DNA from: Prevotellaceae bacterium | Lineage (GTDB): Bacteria; Bacteroidota; Bacteroidia; Bacteroidales; UBA932 | Assembly (NCBI GenBank): GCA_031270845.1 | Contig: JAISXF010000058.1 | Span: forward strand, 1-32,183 | Reading direction: 5' to 3' | Length of the DNA stretch: 32,183 nucleotides | Shown here: one piece after another, positions 1-8,116 of the stretch | Layout: every line of letters begins with the position of its first letter | Position numbering within the stretch: the first letter of the stretch is position 1 | Position numbers and translations under genes: made by a program | The notes under the pieces: generated by a model | What the model saw: the letters and a program-made list of their open reading frames with translations, nothing else | Database searches by the model: none | Told to the model about the DNA's origin: nothing

Positions 1-1046
1 AGCGAAATCATCCAGCCTTCGTAAAGGAAGATGCGGTTGATAAGGCGGTCGGCGGCGCCCATGCTGCGCAGGGTGAGGACGTCGTCTTTCTTTTCGATAA
101 TCAGCATCGCCAGCGAACCGAGTACATTGCACGAAATAACCACCAATATAAAAAGGAGTATGGCATAGATAACGGCTTTTTCGGATTTCATCATCCGGTA
201 CATGGTTTCGTGCTGCTCGTAGCGGTTTTTTACTGCAAACGACGCGCCGACGAGCTTCTTCACCTGCCGCTGTATCTGCGCCGCATCGGCATCCGGCGCA
301 AGCCGTATTTCGATGGCCGTAACCTCGTCGGTATAGCCGAACAGGCGGCGGGCAAAGGCGATGGGCGCGAAGAAATAGGCATTGTCGAACGACTGCTCGA
401 TGGCGAAAATCCCCGAAGGGTAAATGTATTCGCTCGCCAGCGCCGCTTCGGGGTTGAGCAGCGAGAGGCGGGCGTCGCGACGGGGCGCATAGACTAACAG
501 CGGATCGACAAAATGAATGCCCACGCCCAGCTTATAGGCAATGCCCCGCCCGACGACGGCCTGCTCCACCTCGCCATGCCAGGGCTCAAAGGCGCCTTCG
601 ACGATGGCCTGCGGAAGGTCTGTCGCGCCGGCATAGAGACTGTCGATGCCCTTGATGGTCGCCAAATCCTGGTAGCCGCGGTATTCGAGCAGCACGTTTT
701 CTTCGACAATCTCGGCAAACGATACGACGCCGGGCAGGCCGCGCACGCGGTCGAAGGCGGCCGAATGCGGCGTAAAGACCTTGCCGGCGGCCGGCGTAAT
801 CCGCAAGTCGGCATCGAAGGTATGATACATCGACTGCACCAGCTCGTCGAAGCCGTTATAAACCGACACCACCACCACCAGCGCCAGCGTGCCGGTCATA
901 ATCCCGGCCGCGCTGATCATCGAAATAATGTTAATTACATTGTGTGATTTTTTGGCAAACAGGTAGCGCCGCGCAATAAAGAACGGCAGCCTGCCTTGCC
1001 ACCGCCGGAACAGTCCGCCGGCGGGTTTATGGTCTGTAGCGCTCAT
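1..1046 (-). CDS. LolC/LolE-type ABC transporter permease (FtsX/MacB superfamily), C-terminus beyond window edge
   Basis: An open frame runs on the minus strand from ATG at 1046 to the left edge without a stop, about 348 codons, so the gene is cut by the window. The product begins MSATDHKPAGG, then has a basic stretch (ARRYLFAKKSHN) and a first membrane segment (residues about 38-62, INIISMISAAGIMTGTLAL). A long extracytoplasmic region follows, and a second membrane segment (YAILLFILVVISCNVLGSLA) starts near residue 298. The motif after it, IIEKKDDVLTLRSMGA, is typical of LolC/LolE and FtsX-like permeases, which extract lipoproteins from the inner membrane or act as related exporters. It starts 14 bp downstream of the rbfA stop, so the two are probably cotranscribed. 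The family call is firm; lipoprotein release as the actual function is inferred. The ATPase partner is not in the window. Confidence 0.85.
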   Translation of the reverse strand, partial: MSATDHKPAGGLFRRWQGRLPFFIARRYLFAKKSHNVINIISMISAAGIMTGTLALVVVVSVYNGFDELVQSMYHTFDADLRITPAAGKVFTPHSAAFDRVRGLPGVVSFAEIVEENVLLEYRGYQDLATIKGIDSLYAGATDLPQAIVEGAFEPWHGEVEQAVVGRGIAYKLGVGIHFVDPLLVYAPRRDARLSLLNPEAALASEYIYPSGIFAIEQSFDNAYFFAPIAFARRLFGYTDEVTAIEIRLAPDADAAQIQRQVKKLVGASFAVKNRYEQHETMYRMMKSEKAVIYAILLFILVVISCNVLGSLAMLIIEKKDDVLTLRSMGAADRLINRIFLYEGWMIS

Positions 1047-1060
1047 CCGACGGCTGTTTT

Positions 1061-1396
1061 TTAATGGAGCAGGCGGTCTATTTTCTCGACGTAGTCGAGC
1101 GAATCGTCGATGTCGAAGGTCAGTTCGGGGACGATGCGCAGCTGCTTGGCTATTCGCCGGCCTAATTCGCCGCGGATGCTGCGGCTTTGCTGCGCAATGA
1201 TTTTCATCACTTCGTCGGCCTTGCCCGACGGGAAGATGCTCAACCGCACCCGCGCCAGCGCCAAATCGGGACTTACATGCACCGACGTTACCGAAACCAT
1301 CGCTCCGGCATACGCCGACATGCCCTGTTGCTGTATAATTTCGGCAATATCTTTTTGCAGTTGCCGGCCTACTTTCTGTTGTCGTGTTGTTTCCAT
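1061..1396 (-). CDS. rbfA: Ribosome-binding factor A
   Basis: This 111-residue protein has the length and pattern of RbfA, the small KH-like factor that binds immature 30S subunits and helps 16S rRNA 5'-end maturation. Recognisable parts are the N-terminal helix (RQQKVGRQLQKDIAEIIQQ), the central strand region VSVTSVHVSPDLALARVRLSIFP, and the C-terminal LGRRIAKQLRIVPELTFDIDDSLDYVEKI segment, where the family carries RxxPxLxF(x)DxS. It acts in the cytoplasm. The LolC/E-type permease follows after 14 bp. The gene diverges from trpS. A promoter-like box at 1521-1528 would give it a leader of about 120 nt that contains a 12-bp hairpin. Confidence 0.95.
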   Translation of the reverse strand: METTRQQKVGRQLQKDIAEIIQQQGMSAYAGAMVSVTSVHVSPDLALARVRLSIFPSGKADEVMKIIAQQSRSIRGELGRRIAKQLRIVPELTFDIDDSLDYVEKIDRLLH

Positions 1397-1424
1397 GTCT
1401 ATTTAATTGTTTAATGGTGGAAGT

Positions 1425-1498
1425 GTTGCCGGGTTGTTGTTTTGTGGAATGGTGGAGCTGTTTAACATTTCAGCCATTCAACCATTCAACCCGGCAAC
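1425..1498. repeat. 12-bp inverted repeat (hairpin) in the rbfA-trpS gap
   Basis: GTTGCCGGGTTG at 1425-1436 and its exact complement CAACCCGGCAAC at 1487-1498 enclose a 50-bp loop. The loop holds a short direct repeat (CATTCAAC twice, 1475-1490) that can pair partly with AATGGTGG near 1449. Neither side is followed by a T-run and both flanking genes point away, so it is not a terminator. If rbfA starts from the box at 1521-1528, the hairpin lies in its 5' leader. Confidence 0.6.
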
Positions 1499-1520
1499 GG
1501 TTCAATAATTTTATCAATTG

Positions 1521-1528
1521 CAAATTTA
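1521..1528 (-). promoter_or_regulatory. Candidate -7 promoter box for rbfA
   Basis: CAAATTTA on the plus strand reads TAAATTTG on the minus strand and matches the Bacteroidota -7 consensus TAnnTTTG. It lies about 125 bp upstream of the rbfA ATG. No clear -33 TTTG was found, so this is a candidate only. Confidence 0.35.
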
Positions 1529-1532
1529 TTAA

Positions 1533-1540
1533 TATCTTTG
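1533..1540 (+). promoter_or_regulatory. Candidate -7 promoter box for trpS
   Basis: TATCTTTG matches the Bacteroidota -7 consensus TAnnTTTG and lies 46 bp before the trpS ATG, followed by an A-rich leader. It is only 4 bp from the oppositely oriented box at 1521-1528, so rbfA and trpS may share one divergent promoter region. A good -33 element is not obvious. Confidence 0.55.
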
Positions 1541-1586
1541 GACTTTCTAAAATAAAAAATAAAGAAAAAGATTAAAGAGACAGATT

Positions 1587-2576
1587 ATGGAAATTGTTTT
1601 AAGCGGCATCCGCCCTACCGGGCACTTGCATCTGGGGAATTATTTCGGCGCCCTGCGCAACTTTACAAAAATGCAGCATGAGCATCGCTGCTTCTTTTTT
1701 ATTGCCGACCTGCACGCGCTGACCACGCACCCGAAGTCGGCCGACTTTCACGATAACGTGCGGAACGTGCTGGCCGAATACCTCGCCGCCGGCCTCGACC
1801 CCGACGTGGCGACGATTTATGTGCAGAGCGATGTGCCCGAAATCGCAGAACTCTACGTATTGCTCAATATGCTGGCCTACCAGGGAGAGCTCGAACGCAC
1901 GGCGTCGTTTAAGGAAAAGGTGCGCAAACAGGCCGACAACGTCAATGCCGGGCTGCTGACCTACCCGGTGCTGATGGCGGCGGACATCCTCATTCACCGT
2001 GCCGGCAAGGTGCCCGTGGGGAAAGACCAGGAGCAGCATCTGGAAATGACGCGCACCTTTGCCCGGCGGTTCAATAATCTTTACGGCAGCGAAGTGTTTC
2101 CCGAGCCGGCAGCCTTCAACTTCGGCGGCGAGCTGATTAAAATTCCAGGCCTCGACGGCAGCGGCAAAATGGGCAAAAGCGAAGGCAACGGTATTTTTCT
2201 TATTGATGATGAGAAGACGGTCGCCCGGAAAGTCATGCGGGCGGTAACCGACAGCGGTCCCGCGCACCCCCACAGCGAAATGAGCGCCCCGGTACGAAAT
2301 ATTTTCACCGTGCTGGAGGTTGTCGCTTCGCCCGACACGGTGGCGCATTTCCGGGCGCAGCATGACGCGGGTGTCATCCGCTATGGCGATTTGAAGAAGC
2401 AGTTGGCCGCCGACATCTGGCGCACCATCGCGCCCATCCATGCGCGCATTGCCGAAATCAAATCCGACCGCGACTACCTGAGCCGCGTAACCCTCCACGG
2501 CGCCGCCAAAGCCCGCGAAAGCGCACAGGCCACATTGAAGGAAGTGAAAAAAGCCATCGGGTTCAAGGCATTTTGA
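1587..2576 (+). CDS. trpS: Tryptophan--tRNA ligase
   Basis: At 329 residues this is the normal length for bacterial TrpRS, the class I synthetase that charges tRNA-Trp. The HIGH-type ATP motif is visible as PTGHLHLGNY at residues 10-19 and the KMSKS-type loop as GKMGKSEG at 193-200. The tryptophan-pocket region FFFIADLHALTTH (37-48), the segment LLTYPVLMAADILIH and the VPVGKDQEQHLEMTR motif are all typical. The ATG at 1587 puts the HIGH motif at the expected distance from the N-terminus. The gene has its own promoter-like box at 1533 and diverges from rbfA. The downstream DUF362 gene begins 37 bp after the stop, across an AT-rich gap built from AATTGAAT-like units. Confidence 0.97.
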   Translation: MEIVLSGIRPTGHLHLGNYFGALRNFTKMQHEHRCFFFIADLHALTTHPKSADFHDNVRNVLAEYLAAGLDPDVATIYVQSDVPEIAELYVLLNMLAYQGELERTASFKEKVRKQADNVNAGLLTYPVLMAADILIHRAGKVPVGKDQEQHLEMTRTFARRFNNLYGSEVFPEPAAFNFGGELIKIPGLDGSGKMGKSEGNGIFLIDDEKTVARKVMRAVTDSGPAHPHSEMSAPVRNIFTVLEVVASPDTVAHFRAQHDAGVIRYGDLKKQLAADIWRTIAPIHARIAEIKSDRDYLSRVTLHGAAKARESAQATLKEVKKAIGFKAF

Positions 2577-2613
2577 ATTAAATATTAAATATTGAATAAT
2601 TGAATAATTGATT

Positions 2614-3549
2614 ATGGAACGACGTAATTTTCTTAAATCGCTTGCACTCGGCAGCGTTGCCGGTGCATTGCCGTGGCCGCCGAATACGCTTTTTGCGGCA
2701 CAGGCCAGCGCTGCGGCTACCGAAACAACCGACCTGGTGGCGGTCATGGGCGGCGAGCCGGAAGCGATGTACGCCAAAGCCATTGCGGCTATGGGCGGTA
2801 TCGGCCGGTACGTTCAGAAAGGGCAGCGCGTGGTCGTCAAACCGAATATCGGATGGGACAAGAAACCGGAACTGGCGGCGAATACCAACCCGCTGCTGGT
2901 GGCGGCGATTGTCAAAGACTGCCTCTCGGCGGGCGCGGCCGAAGTCGGGGTGTTCGACCATACCTGCGACACGTGGCTGAAATGCTATAAAAACAGCGGC
3001 ATCGAAGACGCTGTTAAGGCCGCCGGCGGCCGGATGCTCTTTGCCCACGAAGAGCGCTACTACCGCGACGTGGCCATCCCCAAAGGGAAACGTCTGAAAA
3101 GCGCAAAGGTGCACGAGGCTATCCTCGACTATGACGTGTGGATTAACGTGCCGGTGCTGAAAAACCACAACGGCGCGAAGATGAGCATTTCGATGAAAAA
3201 TACGATGGGCATCGTCTGGGACCGTGGCTTCTGGCATGCAAACGACCTGCAGCAGTGCATCGCCGATTTCGCCACCTTCCGCAAAAAACCGGCGCTCAAC
3301 ATTGTGGATGCCTACCGCGTGATGACAAAAAACGGCCCCCAGGGACGCAGTATCAGTGATGTCCAGTTGGCCAAAGCGCTCTTTATCGCCGTCGATACGG
3401 TGGCTGTCGATACCGCCGCGCTCAAATTTTTCGCCCAGTACAACAGCAAAATGACCCTCGAAGAGGCCAGCCATATTAAGTTAGGCGAACAGCTGAAAGC
3501 CGGAACAACCGATATCGACCGGCTCAAAATCCAACGAATCAAAATATAG
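2614..3549 (+). CDS. DUF362-domain protein with Tat signal
   Basis: A 311-residue protein. I chose ATG at 2614; a TTG two codons upstream is in frame but less likely. The N-terminus MERRNFLKSLALGS has a twin-arginine motif (R3-R4-N-F-L-K) followed by a hydrophobic stretch and an Ala-rich cleavage region near residue 30, so export in folded form by Tat is likely. The body (GQRVVVKPNIGWD, PLLVAAIVKDCLSAGAAEVGVFD, DYDVWINVPVLKNH, SISMKNTMGI) matches DUF362, a family of unknown enzymatic role often found near iron-sulfur proteins. The next gene, 161 bp on, encodes a membrane polyferredoxin, so a shared periplasmic redox role is plausible. No cofactor-binding Cys cluster is visible in this protein. 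Confidence 0.88.
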   Translation: MERRNFLKSLALGSVAGALPWPPNTLFAAQASAAATETTDLVAVMGGEPEAMYAKAIAAMGGIGRYVQKGQRVVVKPNIGWDKKPELAANTNPLLVAAIVKDCLSAGAAEVGVFDHTCDTWLKCYKNSGIEDAVKAAGGRMLFAHEERYYRDVAIPKGKRLKSAKVHEAILDYDVWINVPVLKNHNGAKMSISMKNTMGIVWDRGFWHANDLQQCIADFATFRKKPALNIVDAYRVMTKNGPQGRSISDVQLAKALFIAVDTVAVDTAALKFFAQYNSKMTLEEASHIKLGEQLKAGTTDIDRLKIQRIKI

Positions 3550-3669
3550 CCGTTTGTTGCACTATTCAATTGTCATTAACTGTTAATCATTAACCGATGC
3601 GTTTCCCTTTTAAAGCCAAAGAGTTCCCCTTTCGGAAAAAGGAGTTCCCGATTGTCTCTCTTTCCCGCC

Positions 3670-3704
3670 GTTCATCGTTCATCGTTCATAATTCATCGTT
3701 CATA
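3670..3704. repeat. Imperfect heptamer array (GTTCATC / ATTCATC units) before the polyferredoxin gene
   Basis: The 161-bp gap after the DUF362 gene contains no ORF worth calling. Its last part is made of 7-bp units (GTTCATC, GTTCATA, ATTCATC, GTTCATA) ending 6 bp before the ATG at 3711. Earlier in the gap a direct repeat of GAGTTCCC (about 3629 and 3649) flanks a weak CCTTT/AAAGG hairpin. I see no standard promoter box here. Confidence 0.6.
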
Positions 3705-3710
3705 AATTAA

Positions 3711-5219
3711 ATGAAGGGACTTCGTTATTTTCGTATTGTTTTCGGGTTGCTGTTTTTGGTTGCCGTTACGGGGGTATTTGTTGATATTAGCGGAGCAACC
3801 ACCGGTCTGCTCACGCCGCTGCTTAAATGGCAGTTTGTGCCGGCGATGCTGGGAGCGGCGACCGGCAGCGCAGGGGTTTTGCTGTGCCTGCTTGGGCTCA
3901 CGCTGGTTTTCGGGCGCGTGTACTGCTCGTTCCTGTGTCCGGCGGGTATTTTTCAGGATGTGGTTACGACCGTCGCGAAGCTGTTTAAAAGCAAGCGTTC
4001 GCGGCGTTATACATACGCCCGGCCGCACCGGTGGCTGCGCTACGGGCTGCTGACCGCATCGCTGGCCGCCCTGCTGCTGGGCGAGGCGGCGCTGCTGCTC
4101 TGGCTCGACCCGTACAGCAACTACGGGCGGATGGCCGAAAACGTATTCCGCGCAGGCGCTACGGGACTGAATAATATTGGCGCATCGGCATTTCCCGAAA
4201 CCTTTTACCGGATAAGCTACACGACTTTTACGTGGGGCAGCATCGCCGTCGGGGCGCTCTTTCTGGCCGTGCTGACGGGACTGAGCGCGTGGCGCGGACG
4301 ACTGTACTGCAATACCGTATGTCCCGTCGGGTCGCTGCTCGGACTGGTGTCGAAGTATGCGCTCTTCCGTGTCGGTATCCGCAGCGCGGCCTGCACGCAT
4401 TGCCGGCTGTGCGAGCGGTCGTGCAAAGCGCAATGCGTCGATGGCCGGACGGAGCAGCTCGATGTGTCGCGGTGCGTGCAGTGCTATACCTGTACGACGG
4501 TCTGTAAATCGCATGCCATCGGCCTGCGGTTCGGCTATGCCCGAAAGCCGCGCCCGGTACAGGCAGGCAGCCGCCGTCTTTTCCTCGCCTCGGCGGGGAT
4601 GCTGGCCTCGGCAGCGGTAGCGCGGGCATGGCTGCCGCATCCGCACCTGCAATGGCGGACGAAGAACACAAAAGCCATTGCGCCCCCGGGAGCGCAGAGC
4701 ATCGACCACCTCAAGCAGCACTGCACGGGCTGCCATGCCTGCGTAGCCAAATGCCCGTCGAAAGTCGTCCGTCCGGCGCTGGGCGAATACGGCCTCGACG
4801 GAGTGATGATGCCCGTGATGGACTACCGGCATGCATTCTGCAACTACACCTGTACCGAATGCTCGCGCGTCTGCCCGAGTGGCGCACTACTGCCCCTGAC
4901 GGAAGACGCGAAGAAAACCACCCAGATAGGCAAGGCGATGTTCAAGGCGGAGAACTGCATCGTCCTGATCGATGAAACCGACTGCGGCGCCTGCGACGAA
5001 CACTGCCCGACGAAGGCCGTTCACATGGTCGATTTCCGCGACGGGCTGCTGATTCCCGAAGTCGATACCTCGCTGTGTATCGGCTGCGGCGGCTGCGAAT
5101 ACATCTGCCCGGGGCGCCCCGATAAGGCCATTGTCGTTCAGGCCAACCCCACGCACCTCACCGCCCACCTGCCCCCCGACGAAAAACAGGAAGCCATCGA
5201 AGTCGATTTCGGCTTCTAA
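3711..5219 (+). CDS. Membrane polyferredoxin, NapH-like module fused to NapG-like ferredoxin module
   Basis: This 502-residue protein starts with a NapH-type membrane half. It has hydrophobic segments at about 7-27, 46-67, 111-131 and 175-192, and the motifs YCSFLCPAG (71-79) and YCNTVCPVG (199-207), two CxxxCP sites of the Fer4_5 type. Cys-rich clusters follow at 228-242 and 255-265. At 286-306 comes GSRRLFLASAGMLASAAVA, a twin-arginine motif followed by a hydrophobic stretch, which looks like an internal Tat signal. After it are four ferredoxin-type Cys groups (338-348, 377-388, 416-432, 456-466). NapG ferredoxins carry a Tat signal, so the protein reads as NapH joined to NapG. It probably moves electrons from the quinone pool or cytoplasm to a periplasmic acceptor. 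The Tat-type DUF362 protein just upstream is the obvious partner. The acceptor is unknown, and no napA-like reductase is present. Confidence 0.85.
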   Translation: MKGLRYFRIVFGLLFLVAVTGVFVDISGATTGLLTPLLKWQFVPAMLGAATGSAGVLLCLLGLTLVFGRVYCSFLCPAGIFQDVVTTVAKLFKSKRSRRYTYARPHRWLRYGLLTASLAALLLGEAALLLWLDPYSNYGRMAENVFRAGATGLNNIGASAFPETFYRISYTTFTWGSIAVGALFLAVLTGLSAWRGRLYCNTVCPVGSLLGLVSKYALFRVGIRSAACTHCRLCERSCKAQCVDGRTEQLDVSRCVQCYTCTTVCKSHAIGLRFGYARKPRPVQAGSRRLFLASAGMLASAAVARAWLPHPHLQWRTKNTKAIAPPGAQSIDHLKQHCTGCHACVAKCPSKVVRPALGEYGLDGVMMPVMDYRHAFCNYTCTECSRVCPSGALLPLTEDAKKTTQIGKAMFKAENCIVLIDETDCGACDEHCPTKAVHMVDFRDGLLIPEVDTSLCIGCGGCEYICPGRPDKAIVVQANPTHLTAHLPPDEKQEAIEVDFGF

Positions 5220-5241
5220 AAAATAAAACTGAAAATGAACC

Positions 5242-5255
5242 ATTCATCATTCATC
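5242..5255. repeat. Two ATTCATC heptamers before manA
   Basis: ATTCATC occurs twice in tandem in the 47-bp gap between the polyferredoxin stop and the manA ATG at 5267, followed by an A/T-rich ATTAAATTAAA. The same unit appears before xylB at 10500-10530. Confidence 0.6.
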
Positions 5256-5266
5256 ATTAAATTAAA

Positions 5267-6244
5267 ATGACATCATTATATCCTTTAAAATTCAAACCGC
5301 AGCCCAAAACCAGCGTGTGGGGCGGCCACAAATTATGTACTTTATTTAATAAACCGTTTCCGGCGGACGACAAAATCGGCGAAAGCTGGGAAATATCGGG
5401 CGTGCAGGGCTACGTGTCGGTGGTTGCCAACGGATTCCTGAAAGGGAATACCATCGAGGAAGTTATTGAAATATATCTTGGCGAGCTGCTCGGCGACCGG
5501 CTGTACGACCAGTTCGGTGTTGAAATCCCTGTGCTGGTAAAGCTCATCGACGCTTCGGAAACGCTCTCGGTACAGGTACATCCCGACGATGCAACGGCAC
5601 GCGAACGGCACAATGCCTACGGTAAAACCGAAATGTGGTACATCCTGCAGGCCGACGAAGGCGCTGGCCTCTACGTCGGCTTCAACCGCAACCTCTCGCC
5701 CGCAGAACTATACGAGCGCGTAAGCCGCAACACCCTTATCGAAGCCCTGAACTTCGTGCCGGTCGAACCCGGCGACATGTTTTTCATTGCCCCCGGAACC
5801 ATCCACGCCATCGGGCAGGGGATTGTGCTGGCCGAAATCCAGCAAACCTCGGACATCACCTACCGCGTGTACGACTGGGGGCGCGAGCATAACCCCGCCA
5901 CCGCCCGCGACATGCACCTGGACATGGCTATCGACGTTATCGACTACACCCGAAGAACCGACGTGAAGACGCTTTACGAACACCGACCGAACACCCCCGT
6001 CGCATTAGCCCGATCGCTGCATTTCATCACCAACCTGCTGGAAATCGACCGGCCGCTGGAGCGGAACCTCTCCGACAACGACTCGTTCGTTATCTACATC
6101 TGCCTTGAGGGCAGCGCCACCATCGAATACCCCTTCGGCAACGAATCGATCATCAAAGGCGAGACCCTCCTCATCCCCGCCATCATGTCCGACGTTACCG
6201 TCATCCCCCAACCCGCCGCCCGGCTGCTGGAAACATACCTTTGA
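5267..6244 (+). CDS. manA: Mannose-6-phosphate isomerase, class I
   Basis: This 325-residue protein is of the short class I type common in Bacteroidota and Firmicutes. It interconverts mannose 6-phosphate and fructose 6-phosphate in the cytoplasm, feeding GDP-mannose synthesis or mannose use. The zinc ligands are visible: Q103 and H105 in SVQVHPDD, E122 in GKTEMWYIL and H180 in PGTIHAIG. The cupin core (VEPGDMFFIAPGTIHAIG, then AEIQQTSDITYRVYDW) is intact, and the N-terminus has the family WGG and GESWEIS segments. It may be cotranscribed with the two genes upstream, though no functional link is evident. Its last 44 bp overlap the 3' end of dxs on the other strand. Confidence 0.95.
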   Translation: MTSLYPLKFKPQPKTSVWGGHKLCTLFNKPFPADDKIGESWEISGVQGYVSVVANGFLKGNTIEEVIEIYLGELLGDRLYDQFGVEIPVLVKLIDASETLSVQVHPDDATARERHNAYGKTEMWYILQADEGAGLYVGFNRNLSPAELYERVSRNTLIEALNFVPVEPGDMFFIAPGTIHAIGQGIVLAEIQQTSDITYRVYDWGREHNPATARDMHLDMAIDVIDYTRRTDVKTLYEHRPNTPVALARSLHFITNLLEIDRPLERNLSDNDSFVIYICLEGSATIEYPFGNESIIKGETLLIPAIMSDVTVIPQPAARLLETYL

Positions 6245-8087
6245 TTTCTTTGTAAATACTTTCTTCATCAAACCCGCATTCGGTTTGCAGTTGGGCGATG
6301 CTGCCCTGTTCGATAAAGCGGTCGGGGATGCCGAGGCGTACTACTTTTACAGGATAGCGGTGCGTGGTAAAAAACTCCGCGACGGCGCCGCCCAGCCCGC
6401 CCGTAACGGCGCCGTTCTCGACCGTAACCACCGTCGGGAAACGCCGCCCAACCGTATCGAGGACATCCTCGTCGAGGGGTTTGAGGAAACGCATGTCATA
6501 GTGGGTAACATGTACGCCGTCCGCCGCCAGCCGCCCGACCGCCGCCGCCGCCTGATGTCCGGTATCGCCGATACTCAACACAGCCACCTCGACGCCTTCG
6601 TGCAGCAGCCGTGCCTTCCCGACGGCTACCGGCACAAACTTCTGCTGCCGCCACGCAAGGCCGGCGCCGCGCCCGCGGGGGTAGCGGATCAGTGTCGGCC
6701 CCCGACCCGGCAGCTGGGCGGTGTAGAGCATGTTACGCAGCTCCGCCTCGTTCATCGGCGCGGCGATTATTACGTTGGGGATACAGCGGAACGCCGCCAT
6801 ATCGTACGCGCCATGATGCGTGGCGCCGTCTTCGCCGACCAGCCCGCCGCGGTCGAGGCAAAAGACGACTTGCAGGTTTTGCAGCGCCACATCGTGAATC
6901 ACCTGGTCGTAGGCACGCTGCATGAACGACGAGTAGATGTTGCAGAACGGCACCATCCCCGCCGCCGCCAGCCCCGCCGAGAACGTTACGGCATGTTCTT
7001 CGGCAATGCCTACGTCGAACGTACGCTCGGGCATTTCTTCCATCATCAGGTTGAGCGAGCAGCCGGTGGGCATGGCCGGGGTGATGCCTACAATCCGGCT
7101 GTTCTGCCGCGCCAGTTCGATAATCGTTTCGCCAAACACATCCTGATAGCGCGAGAGGCCGCTTTGCGCCACCCGCTCGCCCGTCGTACGGTCGTATTTG
7201 CCGGGGGCGTGCCACTCCGTCTGGTTTTCTTCAGCCGGCTTGTAGCCCTTGCCTTTGGTGGTGATGACGTGCAGTACCTTCGGTCCGTCGATATGTTTTA
7301 GCGCCTGCAGTGTTTTGGCAAGCTGCGTGAGGTCATGCCCGTCGATAGGCCCGAAATAGCGGAATCCAAGCGCCTCGAAGAGGTTGCTGCGACGCAGGAG
7401 GGCGATTTTTGTTGTATTCACAAAACTCTGCACCGCACGCCGCACGCGGTTGTTTCCGAAAAAATCCCACACCCGACGCTTCATCCGGTTATAACGCGCC
7501 GAGGTTGTCATTTTAACCAGATAATTATGTATCGCCCCCACATTCCGGTCGATGGAAATATTATTATCGTTCAACACCACCAGCACATTCGCCTTCGATG
7601 CGCCGGCGTTGTTCAGCCCTTCGTAGGCTAATCCGCCGGTGAGGGCGCCGTCGCCGATAATGGCAATCGTTTGCTGCGCGAGGCCTTGCAGTTTCGCCGC
7701 CTCGGCCATGCCCAGCGCCGCCGATACCGACACCGAGGCATGGCCGCCGCCAAACGGGTCGTAGTCGCTTTCGCTGCGTTTCGGGAAGCCGCTAAGGCCG
7801 CCGTAACAGCGGTTCGTCGGGAACGCCTCGCGGCGCCCGGTCAGGATTTTATGCGCATACGCCTGATGACCGACATCCCAAATCAGTTTATCGTCGGGCG
7901 TATTAAACACGTAATGCAGGGCGACCGTCAGTTCGACCACGCCCAGACTTGCCCCCAGATGCCCCGGATTCTCCGAACACTGTGAGATGATATATTCGCG
8001 CACTTCTGCCGACAGCGCAGGCAGTTCTGAAGGCGCCAGCCGGCGCAAATCGTCCGGCGTATGGATAGTTGAAAGCAATGCAGCCAT
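6201..8087 (-). CDS. dxs: 1-deoxy-D-xylulose-5-phosphate synthase
   Basis: This 628-residue thiamine-diphosphate enzyme condenses pyruvate and glyceraldehyde 3-phosphate in the first step of the MEP isoprenoid pathway. Seen in order: NPGHLGASLGVVELTVAL (H43), WDVGHQAYAHKILTGR (H74), the TPP-binding motif GDGALTGGLAYEGLNNAG to NDNNIS (145-178), the central transketolase-like GIAEEHAVTFSAGLA with the catalytic Glu, and the C-terminal LRYPRGRGAG region. Length is normal. The stop at 6201-6203 lies inside manA, so the two convergent genes overlap by 44 bp. The ATG at 8087 follows a promoter-like box at 8109-8116, giving a short leader. Confidence 0.97.
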   Translation of the reverse strand: MAALLSTIHTPDDLRRLAPSELPALSAEVREYIISQCSENPGHLGASLGVVELTVALHYVFNTPDDKLIWDVGHQAYAHKILTGRREAFPTNRCYGGLSGFPKRSESDYDPFGGGHASVSVSAALGMAEAAKLQGLAQQTIAIIGDGALTGGLAYEGLNNAGASKANVLVVLNDNNISIDRNVGAIHNYLVKMTTSARYNRMKRRVWDFFGNNRVRRAVQSFVNTTKIALLRRSNLFEALGFRYFGPIDGHDLTQLAKTLQALKHIDGPKVLHVITTKGKGYKPAEENQTEWHAPGKYDRTTGERVAQSGLSRYQDVFGETIIELARQNSRIVGITPAMPTGCSLNLMMEEMPERTFDVGIAEEHAVTFSAGLAAAGMVPFCNIYSSFMQRAYDQVIHDVALQNLQVVFCLDRGGLVGEDGATHHGAYDMAAFRCIPNVIIAAPMNEAELRNMLYTAQLPGRGPTLIRYPRGRGAGLAWRQQKFVPVAVGKARLLHEGVEVAVLSIGDTGHQAAAAVGRLAADGVHVTHYDMRFLKPLDEDVLDTVGRRFPTVVTVENGAVTGGLGGAVAEFFTTHRYPVKVVRLGIPDRFIEQGSIAQLQTECGFDEESIYKEIKGMFPAAGRRVGG

Positions 8088-8108
8088 TATTTTACATTAA
8101 AGAAAGTA

Positions 8109-8116
8109 CAAAATTA
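8109..8116 (-). promoter_or_regulatory. Candidate -7 promoter box for dxs
   Basis: CAAAATTA on the plus strand reads TAATTTTG on the minus strand, matching TAnnTTTG, about 22 bp upstream of the dxs ATG. It overlaps the first AATTACG unit of the heptamer array at 8112-8145, so the repeat helps form the promoter. No -33 TTTG was identified. Confidence 0.4.

Noticed and set aside
1599-2783. 394-codon open frame antisense to trpS
   Set aside because: It mirrors a certain gene, its product is rich in His/Gly/Arg/Val with no domain, and it arises from GC-rich codon bias in the true frame.
2578-4832. Long minus-strand frames opposite the DUF362 and polyferredoxin genes
   Set aside because: Both opposing plus-strand genes have clear motifs along their length. 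The antisense products are low-complexity Arg/His/Pro mixtures.
6105-7301. 398-codon plus-strand frame across the manA end and dxs
   Set aside because: It lies opposite well-supported dxs sequence and shows no recognisable domain.
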